Origin: Paracoccus isoporae
Lineage (GTDB): Bacteria; Pseudomonadota; Alphaproteobacteria; Rhodobacterales; Rhodobacteraceae
DNA length: 64,000 nucleotides
Assembly: GCF_900101865.1 (NCBI RefSeq)
Contig: NZ_FNAH01000001.1
Span: forward strand, 62,001 to 126,000
Direction: 5' to 3'
The translations under genes and the position numbers were made by a program. Below, piece after piece: positions 19,652 through 27,958 of the stretch (its first letter is position 1; each line of letters starts with the position of its first letter). The notes beneath the pieces are model-generated. The model saw only the letters and a program-made list of their open reading frames with translations, made no database searches and was not told the origin of the DNA.

Positions 19652-20212
19652 ATGGCAGCATTGAACATCAAGCAGGGCGCGACCAGCCATTCCGCCTATG
19701 ACCTTCGCGATCCCAATGCCGAGATCGTGGAGAAGCACACGCTGGCGGTGCTGGTCGAGAACGAGCCGGGCGTTCTGGCGCGTGTCATCGGGCTGTTCTC
19801 GGGCCGGGGCTACAACATCGACAGCCTGACCGTGGCCGAGACCGACCATGAGGGGCACCGCTCGCGCATCACCATCGTGACGCGCGGCACCCCGGCGGTG
19901 ATCGAACAGATCAAGGCGCAGCTCGGGCGCATCGTGCCGGTCCATGACGTGCACGACCTGACCGCCGAAGGGCCCAGCGTCGAGCGCGAACTGGGCCTGT
20001 TCAAGGTCGCAGGCTCCGGCGATCACCGCGTCGAGGCGCTGCGCATTGCCGAGATCTTCCGCGCCAATGTGGTCGACTCGACCCTGAACAGCTTTGTCTT
20101 CGAGATCACCGGGACGCCGGATAAGCTGGATGCCTTCGCAGAGCTTGTCCGACCGCTCGGGCTGACCGATCAGGCGCGCACCGGCGTGGCAGCACTCGCC
20201 CGCGGCGCATGA
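19652..20212 (+). CDS. ilvN: Acetolactate synthase regulatory subunit
   Basis: The small subunit stimulates the catalytic subunit and mediates valine feedback inhibition. The 186-residue protein begins with a linker, then an ACT domain (about 30-100: LAVLVENEPGVLARVIGLFSG, then YNIDSLTV), followed by the conserved C-terminal ALS_ss domain (ELGLFKVAG, then ALRIAEIFRANVVD). AGGAG precedes the ATG, 12 bases after the ilvI stop. A GC-rich inverted repeat (20231-20261: GGGTCGG with CCGACCC) follows the stop but lacks a T-tract, so termination there is uncertain. Confidence 0.96.
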   Translation: MAALNIKQGATSHSAYDLRDPNAEIVEKHTLAVLVENEPGVLARVIGLFSGRGYNIDSLTVAETDHEGHRSRITIVTRGTPAVIEQIKAQLGRIVPVHDVHDLTAEGPSVERELGLFKVAGSGDHRVEALRIAEIFRANVVDSTLNSFVFEITGTPDKLDAFAELVRPLGLTDQARTGVAALARGA

Positions 20213-20270
20213 TGTCGCGGGTCTGACATTGGGTCGGCGCGGCGCAGCCGCCGCCCGACCCGCCCGCCGG

Positions 20271-20636
20271 TCAGGAGCTGATGGCCGAGGAAAGCCGCTT
20301 TCGGCGTCGCGCCACCTGCCGGTCCGAACTCGCGCGCGGCTTGGGATCGTCGTTTCGCGCCACCACCCGCAGATGCGAGGCCGGACGGTTGGTCTGGCCC
20401 ATCAGCGCCGCCGGAAGCTGCGGACAGCATTTCGGCCCGATGACGCAGACCGCCCGCGCCTGGCGCAGATTGCCGACGGTCTCGCATTCCATGCGCAGCA
20501 GGTCGCCCGGCATCGGCCAGTTGCCGTCTTGCGACAGACTTTCGGAGCCGCGCATATAGGCCAGCGGACCCTGGTCCTCACACCAGACAACAGCTTTGCG
20601 GCTGGATTCGCTGCTCCAGATCACGACTCCGATCAT
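20271..20636 (-). CDS. Conserved small protein of unknown function with basic tail
   Basis: A 121-residue protein starting MIGVVIWSSESSRKAVVWC from the ATG at 20636, which has a strong GGGAGG ribosome-binding site. A short family with the pattern GVVxWSxxxxKAVxWCED and LxxGDLL is common in Rhodobacteraceae as far as I recall; no function is known to me. The N-terminal part looks like a small beta-barrel. It has cysteine pairs (WCED and PKCCPQ), and the last 30 residues are rich in Arg and Lys (RQVARRRKRL), suggesting nucleic-acid contact. The upstream region is unusually AT-rich. The frame extends to 20702, but that start lacks a binding site. Confidence 0.7.
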   Translation of the reverse strand: MIGVVIWSSESSRKAVVWCEDQGPLAYMRGSESLSQDGNWPMPGDLLRMECETVGNLRQARAVCVIGPKCCPQLPAALMGQTNRPASHLRVVARNDDPKPRASSDRQVARRRKRLSSAISS

Positions 20637-20756
20637 GCCTGCCTCCCGACGATGAATCTGGTTGGGCGATTCACCTTTGATAGCCCGGTTTGGATAAATC
20701 ATTTTCTAAATTTCACAAAGACGATTTGCATGTGATTGGATGTTTCACTAAAAATA

Positions 20757-20769
20757 TGACGCCACGTCA
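20757..20769. promoter_or_regulatory. TGACG-CCA-CGTCA inverted repeat in an AT-rich gap
   Basis: A perfect 5-bp inverted repeat with a 3-base spacer lies in the 154-base AT-rich region between the DUF2254 gene and the 121-residue gene. On the minus strand TTGTGA overlaps it and could serve as a -35 box. Candidate operator only. Confidence 0.3.
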
Positions 20770-20790
20770 CAACATGAAAAAAGTTAACGG

Positions 20791-22056
20791 CTACAACCCG
20801 TTCATGGCGGATGCCCGGTCGCGCAGCTCGGCCAGCATCGGGTCGGGAATCCCCTTCAACTCGGCATAATACAGCACAAGATCGGCGATTCTCCGCGCCG
20901 AGTCACGGTAAAAATCGGGCTGCAATTTGGTCAGCGCCAGCACTGCGTCCATAAGCGCGCACTGCACCTCCATCATCGCCCCGGCATCCCGCGCGATCGG
21001 GGCAAACGCGGCATCCATCATGTCGCGCGCCGTGATTTCGCGCACATGCAGGTTCGGACGGCGGATCTCCTCGCCGGGAGCAACAGGTCCGGCCTTGGTC
21101 AGCAGCTTCAGTTGACGCTGTATCACCTCATTCGCCGTGCCGGGATCATTGATCGCCGGGGACAGGGCGCGCTGCGCGACTTCTGCCAGTGCGGACAGGC
21201 CGTGCAGCGGGTCCTGCTCGAAGCTGGGGGTCGCCCCGATGGTGAAACAGCCCATCAACCGGCGCAGCAGAACCTCACGCGGCTCGCCGGGTCCGGGCAG
21301 TCCGGCGACATGCAGCATCGGGCGGGCGGCATGGGCATGGCTGCCCGGTATCCCGTCGAGATAGATCGTCAGCCCATGCGCTTCTGCAATGGATTGCAGC
21401 GTTCCGGCATCGACATGACGCACCCGGCCCACCGCCTCGGTCAGCAGCGCCTCGGCCCCCTCGGGCGGATCGCCGGACCAGCGATGCCCGCCCAGCCAAG
21501 GCGCGGTCTGCCGATACTCCACCGCCTCCGCCGTGGCGCGTTCCAGCCGGTCGAGCACGTCGCGGATCTGGCCGAGATCGCTCAGGATCTCGATCCACTG
21601 CATCAGCGCAGCGATCACAAGCAGCACCACCACGCCGGTCGCGGCAAACAGGATCACCCGGCCCGGCCCGCCATAGACCCCGGTCTGCAGCATGATGATG
21701 CCGACCAGGCTGAACACGAAGGCGCCGATGAACGTGCCCAGCACCGTCTGGCTGCGACCATCCGCCACGATGAGCGGCAGGACACGCGGCGTGGCGTGCT
21801 GCTGCGCATTGGTCCAGGCATTCACCAGCGTCGAGAGCGAGAAGATCGTCACCGCCAGCATCGACGAGGCGATGATCTGCAGCACCACACCGACCGCGTC
21901 GATGCCGAGCCTGCTGGTCAGCCAGATCGGGATCACCGGCCGAAGCAGCAGCGCGATCAGCGCCGTCGCCACCCCGAGGATCGCGAAGGCCAATACCTTC
22001 ACCCAGATCTGCGCCAGCAGCTCCTGAAGCTGGTAGGACAGCTTGGACCAGCTCAC
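20791..22056 (-). CDS. DUF2254 domain-containing membrane protein
   Basis: A 421-residue inner-membrane protein with four membrane segments in the first 150 residues (VLAFAILGVATALIALLL and three more). A large soluble domain of about 250 residues follows. The segment order, SLSTLVNAWTNAQQHATPRVL after segment 2, and LSALAEVAQRALSPAINDPGTA in the soluble part are hallmarks of DUF2254. The family has no established role; some members have been discussed as channel-like. The M48 lipoprotein gene upstream on the same strand ends 6 bases before this start, so the two are likely one operon. Confidence 0.88.
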   Translation of the reverse strand: MSWSKLSYQLQELLAQIWVKVLAFAILGVATALIALLLRPVIPIWLTSRLGIDAVGVVLQIIASSMLAVTIFSLSTLVNAWTNAQQHATPRVLPLIVADGRSQTVLGTFIGAFVFSLVGIIMLQTGVYGGPGRVILFAATGVVVLLVIAALMQWIEILSDLGQIRDVLDRLERATAEAVEYRQTAPWLGGHRWSGDPPEGAEALLTEAVGRVRHVDAGTLQSIAEAHGLTIYLDGIPGSHAHAARPMLHVAGLPGPGEPREVLLRRLMGCFTIGATPSFEQDPLHGLSALAEVAQRALSPAINDPGTANEVIQRQLKLLTKAGPVAPGEEIRRPNLHVREITARDMMDAAFAPIARDAGAMMEVQCALMDAVLALTKLQPDFYRDSARRIADLVLYYAELKGIPDPMLAELRDRASAMNGL

Positions 22057-22062
22057 CCCAAC

Positions 22063-22839
22063 CTACCGGGTCCGTCCGGCCCTGACATCGGCGACCGCAC
22101 GCTGCACCTGCGCCATGCGCGAGGCGCGCGACGGGTGCGAGCCGAGGATCCGGTCGCCGGGATCGGGCATCCGTCGGAAGAACTCGGCGCCGTTGATCGG
22201 ATCGTAGCCGGCATTCAGCGTCACGATGGCCCCCATGTAATCCGCCTGAAGCTCCCAGTCGCGCGAATAGACCCGCGAACCCACCGACGCGCCCATGCGC
22301 TGAATCGTGCTGACCGTGTCCGCATCCGCCCCCGCCGCCGCCGCTAGACCTCCCAGAATCACGGCGCCCGCCGTGGCCGAGCTGGCCTTTCGGTCCAGAT
22401 GGTTCAGGATGTGATGGCTGGCTTCATGGCCGACCACGAAGGCCAGCTCATCCGCGTTCTGCGCCGCCGCGATCAGCGACACCGTGAAACCGATGATCGG
22501 CCGTCCGGTGCTGTCGAGGGTCTGGAACGCGTTCGGCTCCATCTCCAGCCGGTCGTCGACGACGAACTGGAAGTCGCAGTTGATGTTGCTCGACCGCCGC
22601 GCGACGCATTCGCGCTCGATCGCGGGCTCCATCCGGCGGATGACGCTGAGGAAGTTGCGCGCCGCCTGGCGGGGCGATTGCGGCGTGGTCGCGGAGGGGC
22701 GGACGACGGTCACCTCGGCCGTCGGGCGATCCGGCACCGGCACCCGCGGCGTGTCGGTGACCACGACCGGCGCACAGGCCGTCACGGCAAGGGCGGCGAC
22801 GGCCGACAGGCAGAACGAACGAACGTGACGAAGGATCAT
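22063..22839 (-). CDS. M48-family metalloprotease lipoprotein
   Basis: A zinc peptidase of the periplasm or outer membrane, comparable to BepA/LoiP-type quality-control proteases. The 258-residue protein starts at ATG 22839 (GAGAG upstream) and has a lipoprotein signal ending LAVTAC (C22). The zinc motif HEASH is at 138-142 in FVVGHEASHHIL, with the third ligand probably in the WELQADYMGAI region (about 187). A second ATG at 22845 is possible. It is immediately followed by the DUF2254 gene. It lacks the TPR domain of BepA, so it is a short, LoiP-like form. Confidence 0.88.
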   Translation of the reverse strand: MILRHVRSFCLSAVAALAVTACAPVVVTDTPRVPVPDRPTAEVTVVRPSATTPQSPRQAARNFLSVIRRMEPAIERECVARRSSNINCDFQFVVDDRLEMEPNAFQTLDSTGRPIIGFTVSLIAAAQNADELAFVVGHEASHHILNHLDRKASSATAGAVILGGLAAAAGADADTVSTIQRMGASVGSRVYSRDWELQADYMGAIVTLNAGYDPINGAEFFRRMPDPGDRILGSHPSRASRMAQVQRAVADVRAGRTR

Positions 22840-22943
22840 GCGCATACTCTCACGACAGGCTGGGGGGAGAATAGACAAGCCCCCCTTGCGAGGCAAACCG
22901 GTTCCGGTCAGGTTGCCCCCATAGCTCAGGACACGGAGCCGCA

Positions 22944-23180
22944 ATGTTTACCATCGAGCATGATTTCGACGCCACGGTCATCACCCTGATCGACGAGCCG
23001 GAGGCCGCACCGCTTCAGGGTGATGTCATCATCACCGCCTTTGACGATCGCGTGGTGCTGCGCCAGGACGAGCCGGATTCCGACCGCTACAGCGAGATCA
23101 CGCTGAGCGCGCGCCAACTGGACGAGCTGCGCGCGGCGCTGAACCTGCCGGAAGGCGGGTATCGGCTGACCCGCCGCTAG
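22944..23180 (+). CDS. Small conserved protein of unknown function (78 aa)
   Basis: A short acidic protein, MFTIEHDFDATVITLIDE at its start, with a predicted beta-rich N-terminus and a helix (LSARQLDELRAALNLPEGG). CGGAGC precedes the ATG. Codon use is like its neighbours, and the protein resembles, from memory, a small Rhodobacteraceae-only hypothetical family. Its TAG stop overlaps the stop of the convergent DUF167 gene by 4 bases. No function can be assigned. Confidence 0.65.
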   Translation: MFTIEHDFDATVITLIDEPEAAPLQGDVIITAFDDRVVLRQDEPDSDRYSEITLSARQLDELRAALNLPEGGYRLTRR

Positions 23181-23443
23181 GGCGCGACCCGGAAGCTCTT
23201 GTCGCGCGAGTTGGCCCCGCGGATCAGCACCAGCCGGGATTTCGGCACTCCGATGGCGCGTGACAATAATGTGATGACCGCCGCCGTCGCCTTGCCGTTC
23301 TCCGGCACCTGCGTCACCGAAACCCGGATCGCGCCGTTCGCATCCAGCCGGATCGCGTTGTCCGAGGCCCGCGGCGTCACGCGGACATCGAAGCGGGTGC
23401 CGGTGGCGGAGAGGTGGGACAGATCGGGCAGGGATTTCGCCAT
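23177..23443 (-). CDS. DUF167 (YggU family) protein
   Basis: An 88-residue alpha/beta protein with the family pattern FDVRVTPRASDNAIR, IRVSVTQVPENGKATAAVI and a basic end LVLIRGANSRDKSFRV. The DUF167/YggU family is widespread, small and structurally known, but its function is not settled. Length is normal. It is convergent with the 78-residue gene, with stop codons overlapping. Confidence 0.88.
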   Translation of the reverse strand: MAKSLPDLSHLSATGTRFDVRVTPRASDNAIRLDANGAIRVSVTQVPENGKATAAVITLLSRAIGVPKSRLVLIRGANSRDKSFRVAP

Positions 23444-23529
23444 GCGTCACGCTCTGACACCCTCCTCCGCCCGTCAAGGCTTGGCGCGGCGCAGTCCCGA
23501 CGCTAGATCACTCTGCAAAGGAGATCTGC

Positions 23530-24102
23530 ATGACCCAAGCCAATCCCGCCGCGCTCGAGTTTCTGCGCCGCCGCCGTTCGCATCCGCCCGCCCTGCTCGG
23601 CGGGCCGGGCCCCACCGCGGAGGAGCTGGAGGATCTGCTGACCATCGCCGCGCGCGTGCCGGACCATGGCAAGCTGGAACCCTGGCGGTTCATCGTCATG
23701 CGCGGCGCCGCCCTCGAAAAGCTGGCCCCGCTGGTCGAGACCGCCTCGGCCGAGGCCGGTAACCCGCCGGAGAAGGCGGCGAAACACGGCAACGCCATGC
23801 GGGTGCCGGTGGTTGTGGCGGTGGTCTCTGCCCCGGTCGAAGGCGCCAAAGTGCCGGAATGGGAGCAGGTCCTGTCGGCAGGCGCGGTCTGCCTTAGCCT
23901 TCTGAACGCAGCCCTTGCGGCCGGGTTCGGCGCAAGCTGGCTGACCGGCATGGCCTCGCACAGGGATTTCGCCCGCACCCATCTGGGAGTGGCAGAGGGG
24001 GAACAGGTCGTCGGGTTGATCCATATCGGCAGCGCGGGCAGCAGTGCACCGCCGGAGCGCCCGCGCCCCGACATCGCCGCCAAGACGACGGTCCTTGAAT
24101 GA
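23530..24102 (+). CDS. Nitroreductase family protein (FMN-dependent)
   Basis: A 190-residue flavoprotein of the short, YdjA-like nitroreductase group. FMN-phosphate contacts are expected in FLRRRRSHPPALLGGPG, and the central motif ARVPDHGKLEPWRFIV is the family signature. The C-terminal FGASWLTGMASH completes the flavin site. Likely a cytosolic NAD(P)H-dependent reductase of unknown physiological substrate. AAAGGAGA precedes the ATG. Its stop overlaps the next start (ATGA), indicating translational coupling. Confidence 0.9.
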   Translation: MTQANPAALEFLRRRRSHPPALLGGPGPTAEELEDLLTIAARVPDHGKLEPWRFIVMRGAALEKLAPLVETASAEAGNPPEKAAKHGNAMRVPVVVAVVSAPVEGAKVPEWEQVLSAGAVCLSLLNAALAAGFGASWLTGMASHRDFARTHLGVAEGEQVVGLIHIGSAGSSAPPERPRPDIAAKTTVLE

Positions 24103-24815
24103 GCGCGATGCAGGCCCTGCTGCGTGGCTGGGCGGATCTTCTGCGGCCACGGATCTTCAGCCTGCTCTTGCGCGGGATCGGGCTGACGATCGGGCTGTTC
24201 ATCCTGTTGCAGATCGCCATTTTCTGGGCATTGCGGCTTTTCGTGGGCGGCAGCGTGACCCTGCCCTTCTGGGGCGAGATCACGCTCGGCCCGGCGCTGA
24301 GCCTGGGCAGCCTGGCGCTGTTTCCGATCCTCGGCTTTTTCCTGATGGCGCCGGTGGCGGCGGCCTTCGCGGGGCTCTACGCGGAGCGGGTCGCACGGCA
24401 GGTCGAGGCCATCCATTACCCCGCCCGGCCGGGTGCCGAGCCGGATTTCTGGGACGGCCTGCTCGAATCGCTGCCGGTGATGGGTTCGGTGCTGGTCGTG
24501 GGGCTGCTGACGCTGATCGCCACGCCGCTTCTGGGGCCGTTTGCGCCGCTGCTGTTCTATGCCGCGAATGGCTGGCTTCTGGGGCGGGAGTTCTTCCAGA
24601 TGGCCGCGCGGCGGCATCTGGATGCGCCGGCCGCGACCGCGCTGCGGCAGCGCCACGGGACCAGCGTCACCCTGCTCGGCGTGATGATCGCCTTCGCGCT
24701 GACAGTGCCGGTGGCGAATATCGCGGTGCCGGTTCTGGCCGCCGCCTCATTCACCCATCTGTTCCATCTGCTCAGCGCAGGAACTGGTCCCAGCCCATCA
24801 CATCCTCGCGGGTGA
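24099..24815 (+). CDS. EI24-domain (CysZ-like) membrane protein
   Basis: A 238-residue protein with about six membrane segments. A hydrophilic stretch (EAIHYPARPGAEPDFWDGLLE) sits between segments 2 and 3, as in EI24/CysZ proteins. CysZ of E. coli is linked to sulfate uptake, but no cysteine genes are nearby and the substrate is unknown. ATG overlaps the nitroreductase stop by 4 bases. The last 44 bases overlap the convergent DUF1467 gene, so the C-terminal SAGTGPSPSHPRG is encoded antisense to it. Confidence 0.85.
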   Translation: MSAMQALLRGWADLLRPRIFSLLLRGIGLTIGLFILLQIAIFWALRLFVGGSVTLPFWGEITLGPALSLGSLALFPILGFFLMAPVAAAFAGLYAERVARQVEAIHYPARPGAEPDFWDGLLESLPVMGSVLVVGLLTLIATPLLGPFAPLLFYAANGWLLGREFFQMAARRHLDAPAATALRQRHGTSVTLLGVMIAFALTVPVANIAVPVLAAASFTHLFHLLSAGTGPSPSHPRG

Positions 24816-25041
24816 CGAGTCCGCCCAGGATCACATAGGCGCAACCCGCCCAAAGCACGGCAGACACCACGGTCGCCCACAGCGCCTTCTTCTTCAGCCC
24901 GGACCGCGCCGGCGCGCCCGCATGGGTGCCGGGCACGACCTCGCCCGCCTCTTCCTGGCTGACGAGCCCGATGGGCAGAAGCAGGAACAGGGTCAGGAAC
25001 CACAGCACCGCATAAAGCACGATTGCGCCGGTCAGATTCAT
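24772..25041 (-). CDS. DUF1467 family small membrane protein
   Basis: An 89-residue protein with two membrane segments: LTGAIVLYAVLWFLTLFLLL at the N-terminus and ALWATVVSAVLWAGCAYVIL in the second half. The connecting loop (GLVSQEEAGEVVPGTHAGAP) carries the conserved DUF1467 pattern. The family is alphaproteobacterial and uncharacterised. It is convergent with the EI24 gene and shares 44 bases with it. It diverges from the response-regulator gene. Confidence 0.85.
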   Translation of the reverse strand: MNLTGAIVLYAVLWFLTLFLLLPIGLVSQEEAGEVVPGTHAGAPARSGLKKKALWATVVSAVLWAGCAYVILGGLVTREDVMGWDQFLR

Positions 25042-25117
25042 CGTCGGCCACCCGATGGAATTGCGTGCCCGCTCATACGCCCTGGCCCGGGGAATGCCAA
25101 GCGGATCGGCCCGGGCC

Positions 25118-25132
25118 TTAACCCTCCCTTAG
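25118..25132. promoter_or_regulatory. CtrA-like box (TTAA-N7-TTAG)
   Basis: TTAA (25118-25121), seven bases, then TTAG (25129-25132) matches 7 of 8 positions of the CtrA site TTAA-N7-TTAA as I recall it. It lies 53 bases upstream of the response-regulator start. A single degenerate site; treat as a hint. Confidence 0.3.
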
Positions 25133-25185
25133 CAGCTTGCCCGCTAGCTTCGGGCTACAGGGTGATTCCAGAAGGGGACGGAACG

Positions 25186-25917
25186 ATGCTGACGGAACGC
25201 GTGACGACCGATGTGCCGCTGCCGCTGTGGAGCGCGCCCTTGCCGGGCCGCCCCCTTTCGGGGCTGACGGTCCTGGTGGTGGAGGATTCCCTTTACGCGT
25301 CCGAGGCGATACGGCTGCTGTGCCTGCGCTCGGGTGCGCGGATTCGCCGCGCCGATTGCCTGGGCGCGGCGATGCGTCATCTGCGGACCTACCGGCCCTG
25401 CGTGGTGATCGTGGATATGGGGCTGCCCGATGGCAGCGGTGCCGATCTGATCCGCAAGATCCGCTCGCTGCAGACCCAGGCACCGACCGTGCTGGCAATT
25501 TCCGGCGACCCGGCAGAGCGCGATCACGCCCTGGCGGCGGGCGCCGAAGGCTTTCTGGAAAAACCCATCGACAACCTGGCGGTGTTCCAGCAGGCCATCC
25601 TGTCCACCCTGCCTTCCGAGGTCGCGCCTTCAGGGCCGCGCCTGCTGCCCGATGACCGGGTAACGCCCAACCATGCCGCCCTGCGCGACGATCTGCGCCA
25701 CGTGGCCGAGGTGCTGGCGACGGCCGGGGATGGATCGGCGGTCGGCTATATCGCGAAATTCCTGGCGGGCGTGGCCCGCTCGGCCCATGACCCGGTGCTG
25801 GCCGAGGCGGCCGAGGCGCTGTCGCGCGACCACGCCGCAGGGCGGGCCCTGGCCACCGATCTGACCAGGATCAGCGCGTTGGTTCATCAGAGGCTGTCGA
25901 GATTGAGCCAGGGATAG
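25186..25917 (+). CDS. Orphan response regulator with receiver domain and helical C-terminus
   Basis: A 243-residue protein. Residues about 27-135 form a CheY-like receiver with acidic pair E33/D34, phospho-acceptor D77 in VIVDMGLPDGSG, S106 and K126 in EGFLEKP. The C-terminal 95 residues are alpha-helical, with no DNA-binding, GGDEF or HPt signature that I can recognise; no HPt-type active histidine motif is visible. GAAGGGGA precedes ATG 25186. No histidine kinase is nearby. It may be a phosphorelay or scaffold regulator; a CtrA-like box lies upstream. Confidence 0.85.
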   Translation: MLTERVTTDVPLPLWSAPLPGRPLSGLTVLVVEDSLYASEAIRLLCLRSGARIRRADCLGAAMRHLRTYRPCVVIVDMGLPDGSGADLIRKIRSLQTQAPTVLAISGDPAERDHALAAGAEGFLEKPIDNLAVFQQAILSTLPSEVAPSGPRLLPDDRVTPNHAALRDDLRHVAEVLATAGDGSAVGYIAKFLAGVARSAHDPVLAEAAEALSRDHAAGRALATDLTRISALVHQRLSRLSQG

Positions 25918-26104
25918 GTGCCGCGCGCATCGCTCACCTGAGTCCGGACCAGCAGTCGTGAATCAGAATGCGAATGCGCTTGGCTGGCGTTTCCCCGTGC
26001 CCGTGCGCGCAGCGCAACAGCCGATCTCTCAACCGATCAGACAGACCCGTCCCGCCCGGCGGCCGCGAGCGCGCAGCCGAGCGCCGCGCGATGCTCCGCC
26101 CGCG

Positions 26105-27877
26105 TCATTCCTTCGGCAGAACCCGAAGCCGCAATTCACGAAGCTGTTCGTTCGTCGGCTCGGACGGCGCGTTCATCATCAGATCCTCGGCCCGCTGGTT
26201 CATCGGGAACATGATGACCTCGCGGATATTCTGCTCGTCAGCCAGCAGCATCACGATCCGGTCGATCCCCGCCGCACAGCCGCCATGGGGCGGCGCGCCA
26301 TAGCGGAACGCCTTGACCATGCCGCCGAACCGGCTCTCGACCTCGGAGGCCGGATAGCCGGCCAGTTCGAACGCCTTGAACATGATCTCCGGCTTGTGAT
26401 TACGGATCGCGCCCGAGATCAGCTCGTAGCCGTTGCAGGCCAGGTCGTACTGATAGCCCTTCACCGCCAGCGGATCGCCGTTGAGCGCCTCCATCCCGCC
26501 CTGCGGCATGGAGAAGGGGTTATGGCTGAAGTCGATACGGCCCTCGTCATCTTTCTCATACATCGGGAAATCGACGATCCAGGCGAATTTGAACTGGTCT
26601 TCGTCGGTCAGCCCCAGCTCGCGCCCGATTTCATTGCGCGCGCGTCCCGCCACGGCCTCGAACGCCTCGGGCTTGCCGCCAAGGAAAAACGCCGCGTCGC
26701 CCTCGCCCAGACCAAGCTGCTGGCGGATCGCCTCGGTCCGCTCGGGGCCGATATTCTTGGCGATGGGCCCGGCGGCTTCCATCCCGTCCTCGCCCCTGCG
26801 CCAGAAGATATAGCCCATCCCCGGCAGCCCCTCGCGCTGCGCGAACGCATTCATCCGGTCGGCGAATTTGCGGCTGCCGCCGGTCGGCGCGGGTATCGCG
26901 CGCACCTCTGTCCCGTCCTGTTCCAGAAGCTTGGCGAAGATCGCAAAGCCCGAGCCGCGGAAATGCTCGCTCACAACCTGCATCTCGATCGGGTTGCGCA
27001 GGTCGGGCTTGTCGCTTCCGTATTTCAGCATCGCCTCGGCATAGGGGATGCGCGGCCAGTCCGCGTCGACGCGGCGGCCGCCGCCGAACTCCTCGAACAA
27101 GCCCTGGATCACCGGCTGGATGGAGGCGAACACGTCCTCCTGCTCGACAAAGCTCATTTCCACGTCGAGTTGGTAGAAATCCGTGGGTGAGCGGTCGGCG
27201 CGCGGATCCTCGTCGCGGAAACAGGGCGCGATCTGGAAATAGCGGTCGAACCCCGCCACCATGATGAGCTGCTTGAACTGCTGCGGGGCCTGCGGCAGCG
27301 CGTAGAACTTGCCCGGATGCAGGCGCGAGGGCACGAGGAAATCCCGCGCGCCCTCGGGGCTGGAGGCGGTGATGATCGGGGTCTGGAACTCGGTGAAGCC
27401 GGTGTCCCACATGCGGTTGCGCAAGCTGCGGATCACCTGTGAGCGCAGCATGATGTTGTTGTGCAGGCTCTCGCGGCGCAGATCGAGGAAGCGATAGGTC
27501 AGCCGCGTCTCCTCGGGATAGTCCTGATCGCCAAAGACCGGCAGCGGCAACTCCTCGGCCGGACCCAGAACCTCCAGATCGGTGGCATAGACCTCGATGT
27601 CCCCGGTCGGCAGCTTGGGATTGCGCAGCGCCTCGTCACGCATCTTCACCCGGCCGTCGATGCGGATCACCGTCTCCGCCCGCAGCTTTTCCATCGCCGC
27701 GAAGGCGGGCGAATCGCTGTCGGCCAGCACCTGCGTCATGCCGTAATGGTCGCGCAGATCGACGAACAGCACGCCCCCGTGATCGCGGACGCGGTGAACC
27801 CAGCCCGACAGGCGGACCTCTTGCCCGGCGTGTTCGGCTCTCAGATCGGCGCAGGTGTGGCTGCGATAGGCGTGCAT
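26105..27877 (-). CDS. aspS: Aspartyl-tRNA synthetase
   Basis: A class II synthetase charging tRNA-Asp, and perhaps tRNA-Asn in organisms using the amidotransferase route. The 590-residue protein has an N-terminal OB anticodon-binding domain ([24 protein letters not shown]), class II motif 2 ([10 protein letters not shown]), the bacterial GAD insertion domain (about 290-430) and motif 3 ([14 protein letters not shown]). The length is that of bacterial AspRS. It is a stand-alone minus-strand gene; about 190 bases separate it from the response-regulator gene. Confidence 0.97.
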   Translation of the reverse strand: MHAYRSHTCADLRAEHAGQEVRLSGWVHRVRDHGGVLFVDLRDHYGMTQVLADSDSPAFAAMEKLRAETVIRIDGRVKMRDEALRNPKLPTGDIEVYATDLEVLGPAEELPLPVFGDQDYPEETRLTYRFLDLRRESLHNNIMLRSQVIRSLRNRMWDTGFTEFQTPIITASSPEGARDFLVPSRLHPGKFYALPQAPQQFKQLIMVAGFDRYFQIAPCFRDEDPRADRSPTDFYQLDVEMSFVEQEDVFASIQPVIQGLFEEFGGGRRVDADWPRIPYAEAMLKYGSDKPDLRNPIEMQVVSEHFRGSGFAIFAKLLEQDGTEVRAIPAPTGGSRKFADRMNAFAQREGLPGMGYIFWRRGEDGMEAAGPIAKNIGPERTEAIRQQLGLGEGDAAFFLGGKPEAFEAVAGRARNEIGRELGLTDEDQFKFAWIVDFPMYEKDDEGRIDFSHNPFSMPQGGMEALNGDPLAVKGYQYDLACNGYELISGAIRNHKPEIMFKAFELAGYPASEVESRFGGMVKAFRYGAPPHGGCAAGIDRIVMLLADEQNIREVIMFPMNQRAEDLMMNAPSEPTNEQLRELRLRVLPKE

Positions 27878-27958
27878 GGCGGACCTCTTTCGTTCAGCCC
27901 CCGCATGAACAGCGGGACGGGGGTGAAGTCAAGCCACGGCCCGGCCCTTCGCGACCCG

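Noticed and set aside
20231..20261. GC-rich hairpin after ilvN as a terminator
   Set aside because: Outer stem GGGTCGG/CCGACCC is real, but no T-run follows; left as a remark only.
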